Shown here one piece after another: positions 31,808 to 41,677 of a stretch of 64,000 nt of DNA. Both the position numbers and the translations under genes were made by a program. How positions within the stretch are numbered: the first letter of the stretch is position 1; every line of letters starts with the position of its first letter. Source of the DNA: Microbacterium laevaniformans (GTDB lineage: Bacteria > Actinomycetota > Actinomycetes > Actinomycetales > Microbacteriaceae); NCBI RefSeq assembly GCF_016907555.1, contig NZ_JAFBCE010000001.1, positions 744,001-808,000 on the forward strand, given 5' to 3'. Under the pieces are notes generated by a model. It was not told the origin of the DNA. It was given only the letters and a program-made list of their open reading frames with translations, and did no database searches.

Positions 31808-31813
31808 GGAGTA

Positions 31814-34507
31814 ATGGCACGATCCACGAGCACGCCCACGAACGCCCGCGCGTCCGCGAAGGGCTCATCGACCCGTGCCCGCAAGCCCGCGCCGGCTCCC
31901 ACGAAGTACGTCGACGACACCGACCGCCCGCCGCTCGCCGTCCGCGCCTGGCTCGGCGTCGCGCACGCCGTCGGCGGCATGTTCCGCGCTTTCGGCCTCG
32001 AGACGCTCGAGAAGGACCAGCGCCGCGACGGCTTCCCGTTCCTGCTCGTCGTGCTGGCCGCGCTCGGCGCCGTCAACGAATGGTTCTTCATCGGCAACGA
32101 CGCCGCGACGCAGATCAGCGCCTACACCGTGGGGCTGTTCGTCGGCCGCGTCGCCTTCATCATGCCCGTGCTCCTGCTGGTGCTGGCGGGTTGGCTGTTC
32201 CGGCACCCGCCGTCCATCCACGACAACGGGCGCATCGGCATCGGCTTCGGACTGTTCGTGCTCTCGATCGCCGGCTTCTGCCATGTTGCGGGCGGTCGGC
32301 CGCAGCCGTCGCAGGGCATGCCGGCGCTCAGCGCCGCGGGCGGTCTGTTCGGGTGGACCATCGGCGAGCCGCTGTCGCTGCTCACGCCGATCGGCGCCTA
32401 CATCCTCCTGGGTGCGCTGACACTGCTGAGCATTCTCATCCTCACCAAGACCCCGCCCAACCGCATCGGCCGCCGTCTCGGAGACCTGTACGCGTGGATG
32501 TTCGGCGCCGAGCGCCCCGACGCGCCCGCGGCCGACGCACCCACGGTCGCCTTCGGCGAGACGGACGATGCCGCGGAGAAGGACCTGCCGTGGTGGCGCC
32601 GCAACAAGTCCGGCCGTGAGGAGGATGTCGACGGCCACCTCGGCTCGGACGACCTGACGGCGCTGTTGGACACCAGCGGCGACGGCAGCTTCGAGCAGGC
32701 CGTCGCGATGCCGGCCGCTGTTCCGCCGGTCCCGCCGCTTCCGGAGGCGCCGACCGAGATCATCGATCCGGCCGTGATCGCCCACGCCAAGAAGGCCGCG
32801 CGTCGCGCCGACACCGGCATCCGCGAGGACAGCGGCGAGATCATCCTCGACGACGGGATCCTCCCGGGTATCTCCGCCCTGGGGGACGACCACGACGGTC
32901 AGCCGCCGCAGGCGCCGTATCGCCTTCCGTCGGTGGCCGCGCTGGCGCAGGGCGACCCGCCGAAGGCGCGATCGGAGGCGAACGACCGCGTGGTCGCGGC
33001 CATCAGAGGCGTCTTCGAGCAGTTCGGTGTCGATGCGCGCGTCACGGGCTTCTCGCGCGGGCCGACGGTGACCCAGTACGAGATCTCGCTCGGCCCCGGC
33101 GTCAAGGTCGAGCGCATCACGGCGCTCACCAACAACATCGCGTACGCCGTCGCGTCGAACGAGGTGCGCATCCTCGCGCCCATCCCCGGCAAGAGCGCCA
33201 TCGGTGTCGAGATTCCCAACACCGACCGTGAGATCGTCACCCTGGGAGACGTGCTGCGCTCGCAGGCGGCGACCAGTCAGACGCATCCGATGACGATCGG
33301 CGTCGGCAAGGACGTCGGCGGCGGCTACGTCGTCGCGAACCTGGCCAAGATGCCCCACCTGCTCGTGGCCGGTTCCACCGGCTCGGGCAAGTCGAGTTTC
33401 GTGAACTCGATGATCACGAGCCTGCTGATGCGCGCCAAGCCCTCCGAGGTGCGCATGGTGCTCATCGACCCCAAGCGTGTCGAGCTCACGAGCTATGCCG
33501 GCGTCCCGCACCTGATCACGCCCATCATCACGAACCCGAAGAAGGCCGCGGAGGCGCTGCAGTGGGTCGTGAAGGAGATGGACATGCGGTACGACGACCT
33601 CGCGTCGTTCGGCTTCCGCCACATCGACGACTTCAATCGCGCGGTGGTCGCGGGGGAGATCAACCTCCCCGTCGGCAGTGAGCGCGTGCTCAAGCCCTAC
33701 CCCTATCTGCTCGTGGTCGTGGACGAGCTCGCCGACCTCATGATGGTCGCCCCGCGCGACGTCGAGGACTCGATCGTGCGGATCACCCAGCTCGCCCGCG
33801 CCAGCGGCATCCACCTCGTGCTCGCGACGCAGCGGCCCTCCGTCGACGTGGTCACGGGTCTGATCAAGGCGAACGTGCCCTCGCGCCTGGCGTTCGCCGT
33901 CACGAGCGTCACCGATTCGCGCGTCATCCTCGACCAGCCCGGTGCCGACCGACTCATCGGCCAGGGCGACGGCCTGTTCCTGCCGATGGGGGCGTCGAAG
34001 GCGATCCGCGTGCAGGGCGCGTGGGTGGCGGAGAGCGAGATCGAGAAGGTCGTCACGCACGTCAAGAACCAGGCTCGGCCGGAGTACCGCGCCGATGTCG
34101 CCGCGGTCGCCGAGAGGAAGGAGATCGACGCCGACATCGGTGACGACCTCGAGTTGCTGCTGGCGGCGGCCGAGCAGATCATCTCGACGCAGTTCGGCTC
34201 GACCTCGATGCTGCAGCGCAAGCTCCGCGTCGGCTTCGCGAAGGCCGGTCGTCTCATGGATCTGCTGGAGTCGCGAGAGGTCGTCGGCCCCTCGGAGGGG
34301 TCGAAGGCTCGCGACGTGCTCGTCACGCCGGATCAGCTGCCCGAGGTGCTCGCCCGCCTGCGCGGCGACGACCCCCCGGCTACCCACGCGGCGCCGGCGA
34401 ATGACCCGTACGGGCCGGATGCGGTCGGTGCCCAGTTCGACGGGCTTCCGGTGGTCGATGGCGACGACGGGTCCGAAGACGCGTGGAGCCTCACCGGCCG
34501 CGACTGA
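31814..34507 (+). CDS. ftsK: DNA translocase FtsK
   Basis: The 897-residue septal DNA pump clears and resolves the chromosome terminus during division. An N-terminal basic stretch is followed by four membrane helices between about 70 and 215 (for example [17 protein letters not shown] and [17 protein letters not shown]). A hydrophilic linker runs to about 390. The motor follows: the alpha domain, the RecA-like beta domain with Walker A GSTGSGKS (520-527) and Walker [14 protein letters not shown], and [31 protein letters not shown]. The C-terminal gamma winged helix is [25 protein letters not shown] longer frame upstream is not used because of the leaderless -10 at 31802. Confidence 0.97.
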   Translation: MARSTSTPTNARASAKGSSTRARKPAPAPTKYVDDTDRPPLAVRAWLGVAHAVGGMFRAFGLETLEKDQRRDGFPFLLVVLAALGAVNEWFFIGNDAATQISAYTVGLFVGRVAFIMPVLLLVLAGWLFRHPPSIHDNGRIGIGFGLFVLSIAGFCHVAGGRPQPSQGMPALSAAGGLFGWTIGEPLSLLTPIGAYILLGALTLLSILILTKTPPNRIGRRLGDLYAWMFGAERPDAPAADAPTVAFGETDDAAEKDLPWWRRNKSGREEDVDGHLGSDDLTALLDTSGDGSFEQAVAMPAAVPPVPPLPEAPTEIIDPAVIAHAKKAARRADTGIREDSGEIILDDGILPGISALGDDHDGQPPQAPYRLPSVAALAQGDPPKARSEANDRVVAAIRGVFEQFGVDARVTGFSRGPTVTQYEISLGPGVKVERITALTNNIAYAVASNEVRILAPIPGKSAIGVEIPNTDREIVTLGDVLRSQAATSQTHPMTIGVGKDVGGGYVVANLAKMPHLLVAGSTGSGKSSFVNSMITSLLMRAKPSEVRMVLIDPKRVELTSYAGVPHLITPIITNPKKAAEALQWVVKEMDMRYDDLASFGFRHIDDFNRAVVAGEINLPVGSERVLKPYPYLLVVVDELADLMMVAPRDVEDSIVRITQLARASGIHLVLATQRPSVDVVTGLIKANVPSRLAFAVTSVTDSRVILDQPGADRLIGQGDGLFLPMGASKAIRVQGAWVAESEIEKVVTHVKNQARPEYRADVAAVAERKEIDADIGDDLELLLAAAEQIISTQFGSTSMLQRKLRVGFAKAGRLMDLLESREVVGPSEGSKARDVLVTPDQLPEVLARLRGDDPPATHAAPANDPYGPDAVGAQFDGLPVVDGDDGSEDAWSLTGRD

Positions 34508-34543
34508 GCTCGCCTGGGGCCCGTGCGGACCACCGGCCCCGAG

Positions 34544-34549
34544 TAGGCT
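34544..34549 (+). promoter_or_regulatory. -10 box TAGGCT of pgsA
   Basis: TAGGCT is followed by CGCCTC (6 nt) and the GTG at 34556. Confidence 0.55.
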
Positions 34550-34555
34550 CGCCTC

Positions 34556-35146
34556 GTGGCGATTCCCCGGCAGCTCCCCAACGCGATCACGATCGTCCGC
34601 ATCCTGTGCGCGCCGGTCTTCCTCTGGATGCTCCTGGCCGATCAGGGCGGCGACGGCCCGCTGCGGTGGTGGGCAGGTGTGCTGTTCATCGTCGCGATCG
34701 CGACGGACGGCATCGACGGCTACCTGGCGCGCACGTACGAGATCGTCACCGACCTCGGCAAGCTCCTCGACCCGATCGCAGACAAGGCTCTGACCGGCTG
34801 TGCCTTCGTCGGGCTCTCCCTCCTGGGCGAGCTCCCCTGGGCCGTCACGATCGTTGTTCTCGTCCGCGAGGTCGGCATCACAGTGCATCGCCTCATCGTC
34901 GCGAGCAGTCACGTGGTCGCGGCGGCGTGGATGGGCAAGCTGAAGACCGTCGCGCAGGCGGTCGCGCTCTCCCTCGCGCTGCTGCCGCTGTGGAACGTGG
35001 TCGGTGAGTGGGTCCACGTCGTGAACACCGCGGCGATGTGGATCGCGGTGGTCCTCACGGTGGCGAGCGGCGTCGACTACGTGGTCACCGAAATCCGTGG
35101 AGCCCGAGCCGCCCGCGGCGGCACCGTGACGGGCACGCGTCGATGA
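34556..35146 (+). CDS. pgsA: CDP-diacylglycerol-glycerol-3-phosphate 3-phosphatidyltransferase
   Basis: The 196-residue membrane enzyme makes phosphatidylglycerophosphate from CDP-diacylglycerol. The CDP-alcohol phosphotransferase motif is complete: D51, D54, G55, A58, R59, G68, D72 and D76 in the segment DGIDGYLARTYEIVT followed by DLGKLLDPIAD. About five to six membrane helices are visible, and the N-terminal QLPNAITIVRILCAPVF is typical of PgsA. The gene order pgsA-cinA-clgR matches mycobacteria, where this copy is pgsA3. The cinA start lies in the stop codon (4-bp overlap). Confidence 0.93.
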   Translation: MAIPRQLPNAITIVRILCAPVFLWMLLADQGGDGPLRWWAGVLFIVAIATDGIDGYLARTYEIVTDLGKLLDPIADKALTGCAFVGLSLLGELPWAVTIVVLVREVGITVHRLIVASSHVVAAAWMGKLKTVAQAVALSLALLPLWNVVGEWVHVVNTAAMWIAVVLTVASGVDYVVTEIRGARAARGGTVTGTRR

Positions 35147-35715
35147 GCGCCTCGTCCCGGCGTGGGGGCGCGCACGACGAACATCCGGATGCCGAGGGAG
35201 ACGACCTCGAGAGCACCCTGGTCTCCGCGGGTCGTCGCAGTAGCGAGCCGGAGCGCCTCGTCGCCCGACTCGCCGACCTCGGCTGGAGCATCGCGGCGGC
35301 CGAGTCGTTGACCGGGGGACTGCTCGCCGCCTCCATCGTCTCGGTATCGGGGGCCTCGCGCGTCTTCCGCGGCGGGATCGTCGCCTACGCGACGGACGTG
35401 AAGGCGAGCCTTCTGGGCGTCGAGCAGCATCTGCTCGACGCGCACGGGCCGGTGCATCCCCGGGTCGCCAGCCAGATGGCGGAGGGTGTGCGCCGCGCGC
35501 TCGGACGTGACGGCGTGCCCGCCGACGTGGGCGTGGCGACGACCGGCATCGCGGGCCCGCTATCACCGGACGGCCAGCCCGTCGGCACGGTGCATATCGC
35601 CGTCGCCACTCCGCTGGGCTCACGGGTCGAGTCCGTGCTGATCGACGGCGACCGCGCCGCCATCCGCACCGAGACGGCGGCGCGCGCCGTCCGGCTGGTG
35701 CTGGACGCGCTCTGA
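35143..35715 (+). CDS. cinA: CinA family protein (nicotinamide-nucleotide amidohydrolase domain)
   Basis: The 190-residue protein contains only the C-terminal CinA domain, which in E. coli deamidates NMN. Family segments are LGWSIAAAESLTGGLLAASIVSVSGASRVFRGGIVAY (about 47-83), VHPRVASQMAEGVRRALG, and VGVATTGIAGPLSPDGQPVGTVHIAVA (about 127-153). The first 37 residues are a charged extension not shared by the family, so translation could begin further in, but the ATG at 35143 overlaps the pgsA stop in the usual coupled way. Confidence 0.9.
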   Translation: MSASSRRGGAHDEHPDAEGDDLESTLVSAGRRSSEPERLVARLADLGWSIAAAESLTGGLLAASIVSVSGASRVFRGGIVAYATDVKASLLGVEQHLLDAHGPVHPRVASQMAEGVRRALGRDGVPADVGVATTGIAGPLSPDGQPVGTVHIAVATPLGSRVESVLIDGDRAAIRTETAARAVRLVLDAL

Positions 35716-35883
35716 GCCCTCAGATGATGCGGGGAATACCGCTCGTGTCGACGCCGTTACATGACAGCGATTCCCATTCATTACCCAGCACGAGGGGGCT
35801 ATCGTGACCAGCACGTGGGGTACTGTTGTCCACCCGGGCACCGATACCCGGTGGGAATCTCGAGTAGAGGAGGGGGCCCGAAC
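35716..35883 (+). promoter_or_regulatory. clgR upstream region
   Basis: The 168-bp gap carries TACTGT near 35820 as a probable -10, about 60 nt before the start, and GAGGAGGGGG as ribosome binding site. Known ClgR-type regulators autoregulate. I see no confident operator, although GGGAATACC (35750 region) and GGGAATCTC near 35852 are similar direct elements. No gene is seen in this stretch. Confidence 0.35.
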
Positions 35884-36204
35884 ATGATCCTGGTTCGTCA
35901 GGAGATCGGCGAAGTGCTTCGCGACTTCCGCCTGCAGAAGGGTCGTACCCTCCGCCAGGTCGCCGGCCGTGCGAGTGTCGCCCTCGGATATCTCAGCGAG
36001 GTCGAGCGCGGTCAGAAGGAGGCCTCGAGCGAGATCCTCGCCGCGGTCGCCGAGGCGCTGGACGTCCCGATCTCGACCATCATGCGCGAGGTCGGAGACC
36101 GGCTGTCGGTGCTGGAGGGCCTGCAGGTCTTCCCCGACGTGGTTCCCGACGATCTCGCCGGGCTCGAGGACGGCCTCGTCCAGCCCGAGCTGTCGCTGCG
36201 CTGA
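35884..36204 (+). CDS. clgR: Helix-turn-helix transcriptional regulator, ClgR type
   Basis: The 106-residue protein is a compact XRE-family regulator. The HTH spans about residues 7-62 (IGEVLRDFRLQKGRTLRQVAGRASVALGYLSEVERGQKEASSEILAAVAEALDV in outline), and the recognition helix is ASVALGYLSEVERGQKE. This sequence and the position between pgsA/cinA and recA identify it with ClgR of mycobacteria and corynebacteria, an activator of clp proteases and other stress genes. Unlike some ClgR proteins it ends PELSLR, without the C-terminal Ala-Ala that makes certain homologues Clp substrates. The ATG at 35884 follows a strong purine-rich ribosome binding site. Confidence 0.88.
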   Translation: MILVRQEIGEVLRDFRLQKGRTLRQVAGRASVALGYLSEVERGQKEASSEILAAVAEALDVPISTIMREVGDRLSVLEGLQVFPDVVPDDLAGLEDGLVQPELSLR

Positions 36205-36205
36205 C

Positions 36206-36430
36206 GTGCGGCGCAGCGAGTTCACGCGAGCCGTCGAGGACGAGTTCGGCAATCGCGCAGCGATGTTGGTCGCCGACCTCGCTCTGCCCGGTGTGGGTCA
36301 CCGGACCGCAGCCGAAGCCCTCGCCGACGGCGTCGAGCCGCGCGAGATCTGGTTTGCTCTGTGCGACGAGACGGACGTCCCCGCTTCGCGGCGCCACGGC
36401 GTCGGCCTGATGGAGCCGCGTCGACGCTGA
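36206..36430 (+). CDS. DUF3046 domain-containing protein
   Basis: The 74-residue protein starts VRRSEFTRAVEDEFG and contains LPGVGHRTAAEALADGVEPREIWFALCDETDVPASRRHG, typical of DUF3046, a small actinobacterial family found directly upstream of recA. Its function is unknown. The W-x-A-x-C-x-x-x-x-V-P segment is its best-conserved part. The GTG at 36206 lies 1 nt after the clgR stop codon, so it is co-transcribed with clgR. Confidence 0.88.
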   Translation: MRRSEFTRAVEDEFGNRAAMLVADLALPGVGHRTAAEALADGVEPREIWFALCDETDVPASRRHGVGLMEPRRR

Positions 36431-36460
36431 TCCGCGACGGACGCGCGGCGTGTCGCGTGA

Positions 36461-36488
36461 TCGAAACTCTGTTCGATGGGCGTAGGCT
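36461..36488 (+). promoter_or_regulatory. recA promoter with SOS (LexA) box
   Basis: TCGAAACTCTGTTCGA (36461-36476) differs from the Gram-positive/actinobacterial LexA consensus TCGAAC-N4-GTTCGA at one position. It covers the -35 region of a -10 TAGGCT at 36483-36488. LexA bound here would block polymerase. The transcript then has a leader of about 200 nt (to 36696) with no clear secondary signal, ending in CAAGGAG before the recA ATG. Confidence 0.85.
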
Positions 36489-36696
36489 CCTGCACATGAG
36501 GTGACTCGGGACGTTTGTCCACATTCGAGGCCTGTCGCCCACCGATGTCGGAGACCGTCTCTAGCGTGGACACCGTCATCACGACACCTCCGCCTTGTCG
36601 CAGCATCCTTCCCGCCGGGAGGGGGCGTGACAGCCTACAGGCGACGGAATCCCGAGGCCGGCAGCGCCGTCCACGGCAGAGCACAAGGAGCACGTC

Positions 36697-37752
36697 ATGC
36701 CCTCACCCGCTGACCGCGAGAAGGCCCTCGAGTCGGCCCTCGCCCAGATCGACCGGCAGTTCGGAAAGGGCTCGGTCATGCGACTGGGCAGCGACGACCG
36801 TGCCCCCGTCGAAGTCATCCCCACCGGTTCGATCGCCCTCGATGTCGCTCTCGGCGTGGGAGGTCTTCCCCGCGGGCGCATCATCGAGATCTACGGTCCC
36901 GAATCCTCGGGTAAGACGACGCTCACGCTCCACGCGATCGCCAACGTGCAGCGCGCCGGCGGCATCGCCGCCTTCATCGACGCCGAACACGCGCTCGACC
37001 CCGACTATGCGCAGAAGCTCGGTGTCGACATCGATCAGCTGCTCGTGTCGCAGCCCGACACGGGGGAGCAGGCGCTGGAGATCGCCGACATGCTGGTTCG
37101 TTCGGGAGCGATCGATCTGGTCGTCATCGACTCCGTCGCTGCGCTCGTCCCCAAGGCCGAGATCGAAGGCGAGATGGGCGACTCCCACGTCGGCCTGCAG
37201 GCTCGCCTCATGTCTCAGGCGCTGCGCAAGCTGACCGGTGGCCTCAACCAGACCAATACGACGATGATCTTCATCAACCAGCTGCGCGAGAAGATCGGCG
37301 TGTTCTTCGGCTCACCCGAGACCACCGCCGGCGGAAAGGCGTTGAAGTTCTACGCCTCGGTGCGTCTCGACATCCGTCGCATCGAGACGCTGAAGGACGG
37401 CACCGACGCGGTCGGCAACCGGACGCGCGTCAAGGTCGTCAAGAACAAGATGGCGCCGCCGTTCAAGCAGGCCGAGTTCGACATCCTCTACGGCACCGGC
37501 ATCTCGCGCGAAGGCTCGCTCATCGACTTCGGCGTCGAGCACGCCCTCGTGAAGAAGTCCGGCGCCTGGTACACCTACGACGGTGAGCAGCTCGGTCAGG
37601 GCAAGGAGAACGCCCGCAACTTCCTGCTGAAGAACCCCGACATCGCGGCGGAGATCGAAACCAAGATCAAGCAGAAGCTGGGAATCGGTCAGCCGCGCGG
37701 CGGGGCAGAGGTCGCGCCTGCCGATGATCTGGCCGCGCGCCGACCGGCCTGA
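36697..37752 (+). CDS. recA: Recombinase RecA
   Basis: The 351-residue ATPase forms filaments on single-stranded DNA, promotes strand exchange and triggers LexA self-cleavage. Walker A is GPESSGKT (67-74), followed by [33 protein letters not shown], Walker [13 protein letters not shown], and the L2 DNA-binding loop around [36 protein letters not shown] in outline. It is not interrupted by an intein. recX starts in its stop codon. The product connects with lexA and the LysM gene elsewhere in the window as the SOS regulon. Confidence 0.99.
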   Translation: MPSPADREKALESALAQIDRQFGKGSVMRLGSDDRAPVEVIPTGSIALDVALGVGGLPRGRIIEIYGPESSGKTTLTLHAIANVQRAGGIAAFIDAEHALDPDYAQKLGVDIDQLLVSQPDTGEQALEIADMLVRSGAIDLVVIDSVAALVPKAEIEGEMGDSHVGLQARLMSQALRKLTGGLNQTNTTMIFINQLREKIGVFFGSPETTAGGKALKFYASVRLDIRRIETLKDGTDAVGNRTRVKVVKNKMAPPFKQAEFDILYGTGISREGSLIDFGVEHALVKKSGAWYTYDGEQLGQGKENARNFLLKNPDIAAEIETKIKQKLGIGQPRGGAEVAPADDLAARRPA

Positions 37753-38513
37753 TGACGACGTCGCGACACGGGGGCGAGTCCGAGCGGCTCGCCCCCGTGA
37801 TCCCGCTGTTCGGTGGAGATGCCGCCGACGCACGCGTCTCCTCCGCCTCCGCGAACCAGCCACAGGATGAGGCAGGTCCGCGCGACCCGCAACCCGCGAC
37901 ACCCCCCGTGTTCCCTGGTCCGTCCGGGCGTAGAGGCGGTGTGGGCGATCTCAGCTGGCATCCGACCTGGACGGAGGAGCCCGTCGACGCGGCGTGGGAG
38001 GACGACATCGCGACCGTCGTCGATGATGCGGAGGCCGCGCTGATCAAGCGCTTGCGAACGCGCTCCCTGTCCGAACGGGAGGCATCGCGATTCTTGCGCG
38101 AACGCGAGCTCGGCGATGCGGCGATCGACCACGTCATCGACCGCATGAGGAGCCTCGGATATCTCGACGACTCGGCACTGGCGGAGCAGCTCGTGCACAG
38201 TGGCGTCGAACGAAAGGGACAGGGGCGCGCGATGCTCGTGCAGACCTTGTCGGCCCGCGGCATCCCGCGCGAGGTCATCGACGAGGCACTCGATGCGCTG
38301 CCTGACGATGATGCGGACCGTGCTCTCGAGTTCGCGCGGCAGAAGGCCCGGACGATGCGCGACCTCGATCGCGATACGGCGCTGCGGCGGCTCTCGGGCC
38401 AACTCGCGCGGCGCGGGTACGGTGCGAGCGCGCTGACCGCAGCGCGGCAGGCCCTCGAAGAACTCGGGCGACCGGTTCGGCGTGCGCCGGCGGGAACCGT
38501 GCGCTTCGAGTGA
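37752..38513 (+). CDS. recX: Regulatory protein RecX
   Basis: The 253-residue protein has a RecX domain of three-helix repeats in its C-terminal two thirds: ALIKRLRTRSLSEREASRFLRERELGDAAIDHVIDRMRSLGYLDDSALAEQLV, followed by KGQGRAMLVQTLSARGIPREVIDEAL and a third repeat near the end. RecX inhibits RecA filament extension. The first about 85 residues are low-complexity and acidic/Pro-rich, longer than in most RecX proteins, so a downstream start is possible. The ATG overlaps the recA stop by one base (TGATG), which supports the long form. Confidence 0.92.
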   Translation: MTTSRHGGESERLAPVIPLFGGDAADARVSSASANQPQDEAGPRDPQPATPPVFPGPSGRRGGVGDLSWHPTWTEEPVDAAWEDDIATVVDDAEAALIKRLRTRSLSEREASRFLRERELGDAAIDHVIDRMRSLGYLDDSALAEQLVHSGVERKGQGRAMLVQTLSARGIPREVIDEALDALPDDDADRALEFARQKARTMRDLDRDTALRRLSGQLARRGYGASALTAARQALEELGRPVRRAPAGTVRFE

Positions 38514-38578
38514 GCCGTTTGCCCGGTGCGCGGGACCTCGGGTTCGTGCATGGTGACGGATCGTAGAATGAACGCATC

Positions 38579-40135
38579 ATGACTTCTCCGTCCGCCGCCC
38601 CCACGCTGATCGCGCCATCGGACGCCGCCGTCGCCGCCGACGGTCGTGCCCGGACCTACGAGGTGCGCACCTTCGGCTGCCAGATGAACGTGCACGATTC
38701 CGAGCGACTTTCCGGCTCGTTGGAGAGCGCCGGATACGTGCGAGCGGAGGAGGGCTCCGAGGCCGATGTCGTCGTGATCAACACGTGTGCGGTGCGCGAC
38801 AACGCCGCCGGCAAGCTGTACGGCACCCTCGGGCATCTGAAGAGTCGCAAGGATCGTCACGAGGGCATGCAGATCGCCGTCGGCGGCTGTATGGCTCAGA
38901 TGGACAAAGAGGCCGTGCTCGAGAAGGCGCCGTGGGTCGACGTCGTCTTCGGCACCCACAACATGGGCTCGCTGCCCAGCCTCCTCGAGCGGGCGCGCCA
39001 CAACGGCGATGCAGAACTGGAGATCCTCGAGGCGCTCGAGGTCTTCCCCTCGACCCTGCCGACCAAGCGCGACGCCGTCCACAGCGGCTGGGTGTCGATC
39101 TCCGTGGGCTGCAACAACACGTGCACGTTCTGCATCGTGCCGAGCCTGCGTGGCAAGGAGAAGGACCGCCGCCCCGGCGACATCCTGAACGAGATCCGGC
39201 TCCTCGTCGAGGACGGCGCGATCGAGGTCACGCTCCTCGGTCAGAACGTGAACAGCTACGGGGTCGAGTTCGGTGATCGTCAGGCGTTCGGCAAGCTGCT
39301 GCGTGCCGCCGGGCAGATCCCGGGGCTCGAGCGCATCCGCTTCACGAGTCCGCACCCGGCCGCCTTCACCGACGACGTCATCGATGCCATGGCCGAGACT
39401 CCTCAGGTCATGCCGCAGCTGCACATGCCGCTGCAGTCCGGATCCGATCGCGTCCTACGGGCGATGCGGCGCTCCTACCGCAGTGACCGCTTCCTCGGCA
39501 TCCTCGAGCGGGTCCGCGACCGCATCCCGCACGCGGCGATCTCCACCGACATCATCGTCGGCTTCCCCGGTGAGACCGATGAGGATTTCGAGGACACGAT
39601 GCGTGTCGTCGCGCAGGCACGGTTCGCCAGCGCCTTCACCTTCCAGTACTCGATCCGTGAGGGCACCCCCGCCGCGACGATGCCCGACCAGGTGCCGAAG
39701 GCCGTGGTGCAAGAGCGGTACGAGCGGCTCATCGCCCTGCAGGAGCGCATCAGCCTCGAAGAGAACCAGGCCCAGATCGGCCGCGAGCTGCAGGTGCTGG
39801 TCTCGACCGGCGAGGGAAAGAAGGATGCCGAGACCCACCGCCTGACCGGCCGCGCCGAAGACAATCGGCTCGTCCACTTCGAGCTGCCTCGGGGCTCGGC
39901 CGTTCCGCGCCCCGGAGACGTCGTGACGGTGACCGTGACGCACGCCGCTCCGTTCCACCTGCTCGCCGATAGCCCCGACGGGGCGCCGCTGCGCGTTCGG
40001 CGCACGCGCGCGGGCGACGCCTGGGATCGCACCCAGGCGGAGTCATGCGGCGTGCCGACATCCTCGGGCGTCGCGGGCGAGACGGGCGCACCCCGCGCGG
40101 TGTCGCTCGGGTTGCCGACGCTCCGCCTCGGGTGA
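38579..40135 (+). CDS. miaB: tRNA-2-methylthio-N6-dimethylallyladenosine synthase
   Basis: The 518-residue radical-SAM methylthiotransferase modifies A37 of tRNAs previously isopentenylated by MiaA. The N-terminal UPF0004 domain has cluster ligands C34 (FGCQMNVHD), C70 (NTCAVRD) and C104 (GGCMAQ). The radical-SAM triad is C178, C182 and C185 in [10 protein letters not shown]-terminal TRAM domain covers about 385-455. The last 50 residues (after HLLADSPDG) are an extra basic tail encoded just before the overlapping miaA start. Its partner miaA follows immediately. Confidence 0.96.
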   Translation: MTSPSAAPTLIAPSDAAVAADGRARTYEVRTFGCQMNVHDSERLSGSLESAGYVRAEEGSEADVVVINTCAVRDNAAGKLYGTLGHLKSRKDRHEGMQIAVGGCMAQMDKEAVLEKAPWVDVVFGTHNMGSLPSLLERARHNGDAELEILEALEVFPSTLPTKRDAVHSGWVSISVGCNNTCTFCIVPSLRGKEKDRRPGDILNEIRLLVEDGAIEVTLLGQNVNSYGVEFGDRQAFGKLLRAAGQIPGLERIRFTSPHPAAFTDDVIDAMAETPQVMPQLHMPLQSGSDRVLRAMRRSYRSDRFLGILERVRDRIPHAAISTDIIVGFPGETDEDFEDTMRVVAQARFASAFTFQYSIREGTPAATMPDQVPKAVVQERYERLIALQERISLEENQAQIGRELQVLVSTGEGKKDAETHRLTGRAEDNRLVHFELPRGSAVPRPGDVVTVTVTHAAPFHLLADSPDGAPLRVRRTRAGDAWDRTQAESCGVPTSSGVAGETGAPRAVSLGLPTLRLG

Positions 40136-41046
40136 CCGGGCGTCTGTGGGGCGTCGTGGGCGCCACGGGCACGGGCAAGTCCGATCTGTCCCTGCGGCTC
40201 GCGGAAGCGCTCACCGCCCGCGGTCGCCCGGCGGAGATCGTCAACGCCGACGCCATGCAGCTGTATCGCGGGATGGACATCGGCACCGCCAAGCTGTCGG
40301 TCGCCGAGCGCCGCGGCATCCCGCACCATCTCTTCGACGTGCTCGAGGTCACGGATGAGGCCGCGGTTGCCGCGTACCAGGAAGCGGCCCGTACCGTCAT
40401 CTCAGAGATCTTCCACCGCGGAGCGGACGCCATCCTCGTCGGCGGCTCGGGCCTCTACGTCTCGAGTGTCGTCTACGACTTCCGTTTCCCGCCGCACGAC
40501 GACATCCTGCGCGCACAGCTGGAAGCGGATCTCGAAGAGGGCGGCCCCGGGCCGCTCCTGGAGCGTCTGCGCGCACTGGACCCGGCGACCGCCGACCGTA
40601 TCGATGCGCGCAACGCTCGGCGGATCGTGCGCGCCCTCGAGGTCGCCGTGCAGGGCGACCGCGGTCACGGCGCCGTCCTGCCCGCAGATCCCGTGCTCTG
40701 GCACGTGCCGACGACCCTCATCGGTGTGGAGGTCGAGCGTGCAACCCTCGTCGCGCGCCTCGACGAGCGGGTGACCCGCATGTGGCGCGAGGGCCTTCTC
40801 ACCGAAGTCGCAGCCCTCCGCGACCGCGGTCTCGAGCAGGGCGTGACGGCCAGCCGGGCCATCGGCTACGCGCAGGCGTTGGCGCACGTGGCGGGTGAGC
40901 TCGATGCGTCCGAGGCCATCGCCCAGACGCAGGCGCTCACCCGACGCTACGCGCGGCGCCAGGTGTCGTGGTTTCGCCGGTATGCCGACGTGCGCTGGGT
41001 CGCGCCCGACGTCGACGCGGTCGTCCTGGCAGCATCGGTGGCGTGA
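40132..41046 (+). CDS. miaA: tRNA dimethylallyltransferase
   Basis: The 304-residue enzyme transfers the dimethylallyl group to N6 of A37 in tRNAs reading UNN codons, the substrate for MiaB. The P-loop is GATGTGKSD (10-18), followed by [21 protein letters not shown] (the D-x-x-Q-x-Y tRNA-recognition segment), [10 protein letters not shown], and the C-terminal [19 protein letters not shown]. The GTG at 40132 overlaps the miaB stop (GTGA) and begins right before the P-loop strand. The in-frame extension to 40045 inside miaB is not used. Confidence 0.95.
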   Translation: MTGRLWGVVGATGTGKSDLSLRLAEALTARGRPAEIVNADAMQLYRGMDIGTAKLSVAERRGIPHHLFDVLEVTDEAAVAAYQEAARTVISEIFHRGADAILVGGSGLYVSSVVYDFRFPPHDDILRAQLEADLEEGGPGPLLERLRALDPATADRIDARNARRIVRALEVAVQGDRGHGAVLPADPVLWHVPTTLIGVEVERATLVARLDERVTRMWREGLLTEVAALRDRGLEQGVTASRAIGYAQALAHVAGELDASEAIAQTQALTRRYARRQVSWFRRYADVRWVAPDVDAVVLAASVA

Positions 41047-41092
41047 GCGAAGTCCGCACACTCACCGTGCAGCCCGAGCCGCTCCTCGTCGT

Positions 41093-41608
41093 TCAGTCGG
41101 CGTGCTCGGGGGGCCAGACGACGCGGAAGCGTTCGAAGACGATCTCGTCCTCCTCCGACCATTCGGCTCCGCGGGCGGCGGCGACGCGCGTCCAGTAGCG
41201 GCGGTGCTCGCGCTGCCAGCTCTCCAGCGATCCGTCGTCCTCGCCCTCGTCGGCGGCGAATGCCGCGTCGCCGCTGGTGAAAGGACCCAACCTCAGTTCG
41301 GTCGTGCGCATGATGATGCGCGGTGCGCCGGAGCTGTCGCACGCGATCCAGTGCGATCCGATGCGCGGCACGAGATCGCCCCGAGCGACGAAGTCGGCCA
41401 CGAGCTCTGCCGTCGCTCGTTTCCGCCCCGACAGCACGATGTCGAGGAGTTCGTCGGCGAGCCGGACGTTGTCACCGAAGTGCTCGACGGTGTACTCGCC
41501 CCCGGCGAGCACCGCTTCGGGCCGCGCGGCGCGGTAGGCCTCCCACATCGCGGCCGCAGCATCGCTGTCGAGGGGGAGCGCGTGAGAGGAGAGAGCGGGT
41601 TCTGCCAC
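41093..41608 (-). CDS. ASCH domain-containing protein
   Basis: The 171-residue protein has the ASCH fold (a PUA-like RNA-binding beta barrel): FGDNVRLADELLDIVLSGRKRATAELVADF (the G-x-K-x-x-T-type motif as SGRKRAT) and GSHWIACDSSGAPRIIMRTTELRLGPFTSGDAAFAADEGEDDGSLESWQREHRRYW. Members of this group include E. coli YqfB-like amidohydrolases and putative RNA-interacting proteins. The function here is not established. The GTG at 41608 has CAGGAT 6 nt upstream, one base from the leaderless -10 pattern. It is convergent with miaA and divergent from dapF. Confidence 0.87.
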   Translation of the reverse strand: MAEPALSSHALPLDSDAAAAMWEAYRAARPEAVLAGGEYTVEHFGDNVRLADELLDIVLSGRKRATAELVADFVARGDLVPRIGSHWIACDSSGAPRIIMRTTELRLGPFTSGDAAFAADEGEDDGSLESWQREHRRYWTRVAAARGAEWSEEDEIVFERFRVVWPPEHAD

Positions 41609-41665
41609 CCTCAGATCCTGCCACGTCGCTCGCGCGCGGCCGGCCGGGCCTCGGGCTGTGGACCG

Positions 41666-41671
41666 TAGACT
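41666..41671 (+). promoter_or_regulatory. -10 box TAGACT of dapF
   Basis: TAGACT is followed by GACCGG (6 nt) and the GTG at 41678. Confidence 0.6.
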
Positions 41672-41677
41672 GACCGG

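Noticed and set aside
31865..35623. A 1252-codon open frame antisense to ftsK, pgsA and cinA
   Set aside because: It is a high-GC mirror frame: low-complexity Arg/Asp/His/Gly composition, no domains, and it lies exactly opposite well-recognised genes. Similar antisense frames opposite pnp, rnj and pheT were rejected for the same reason.
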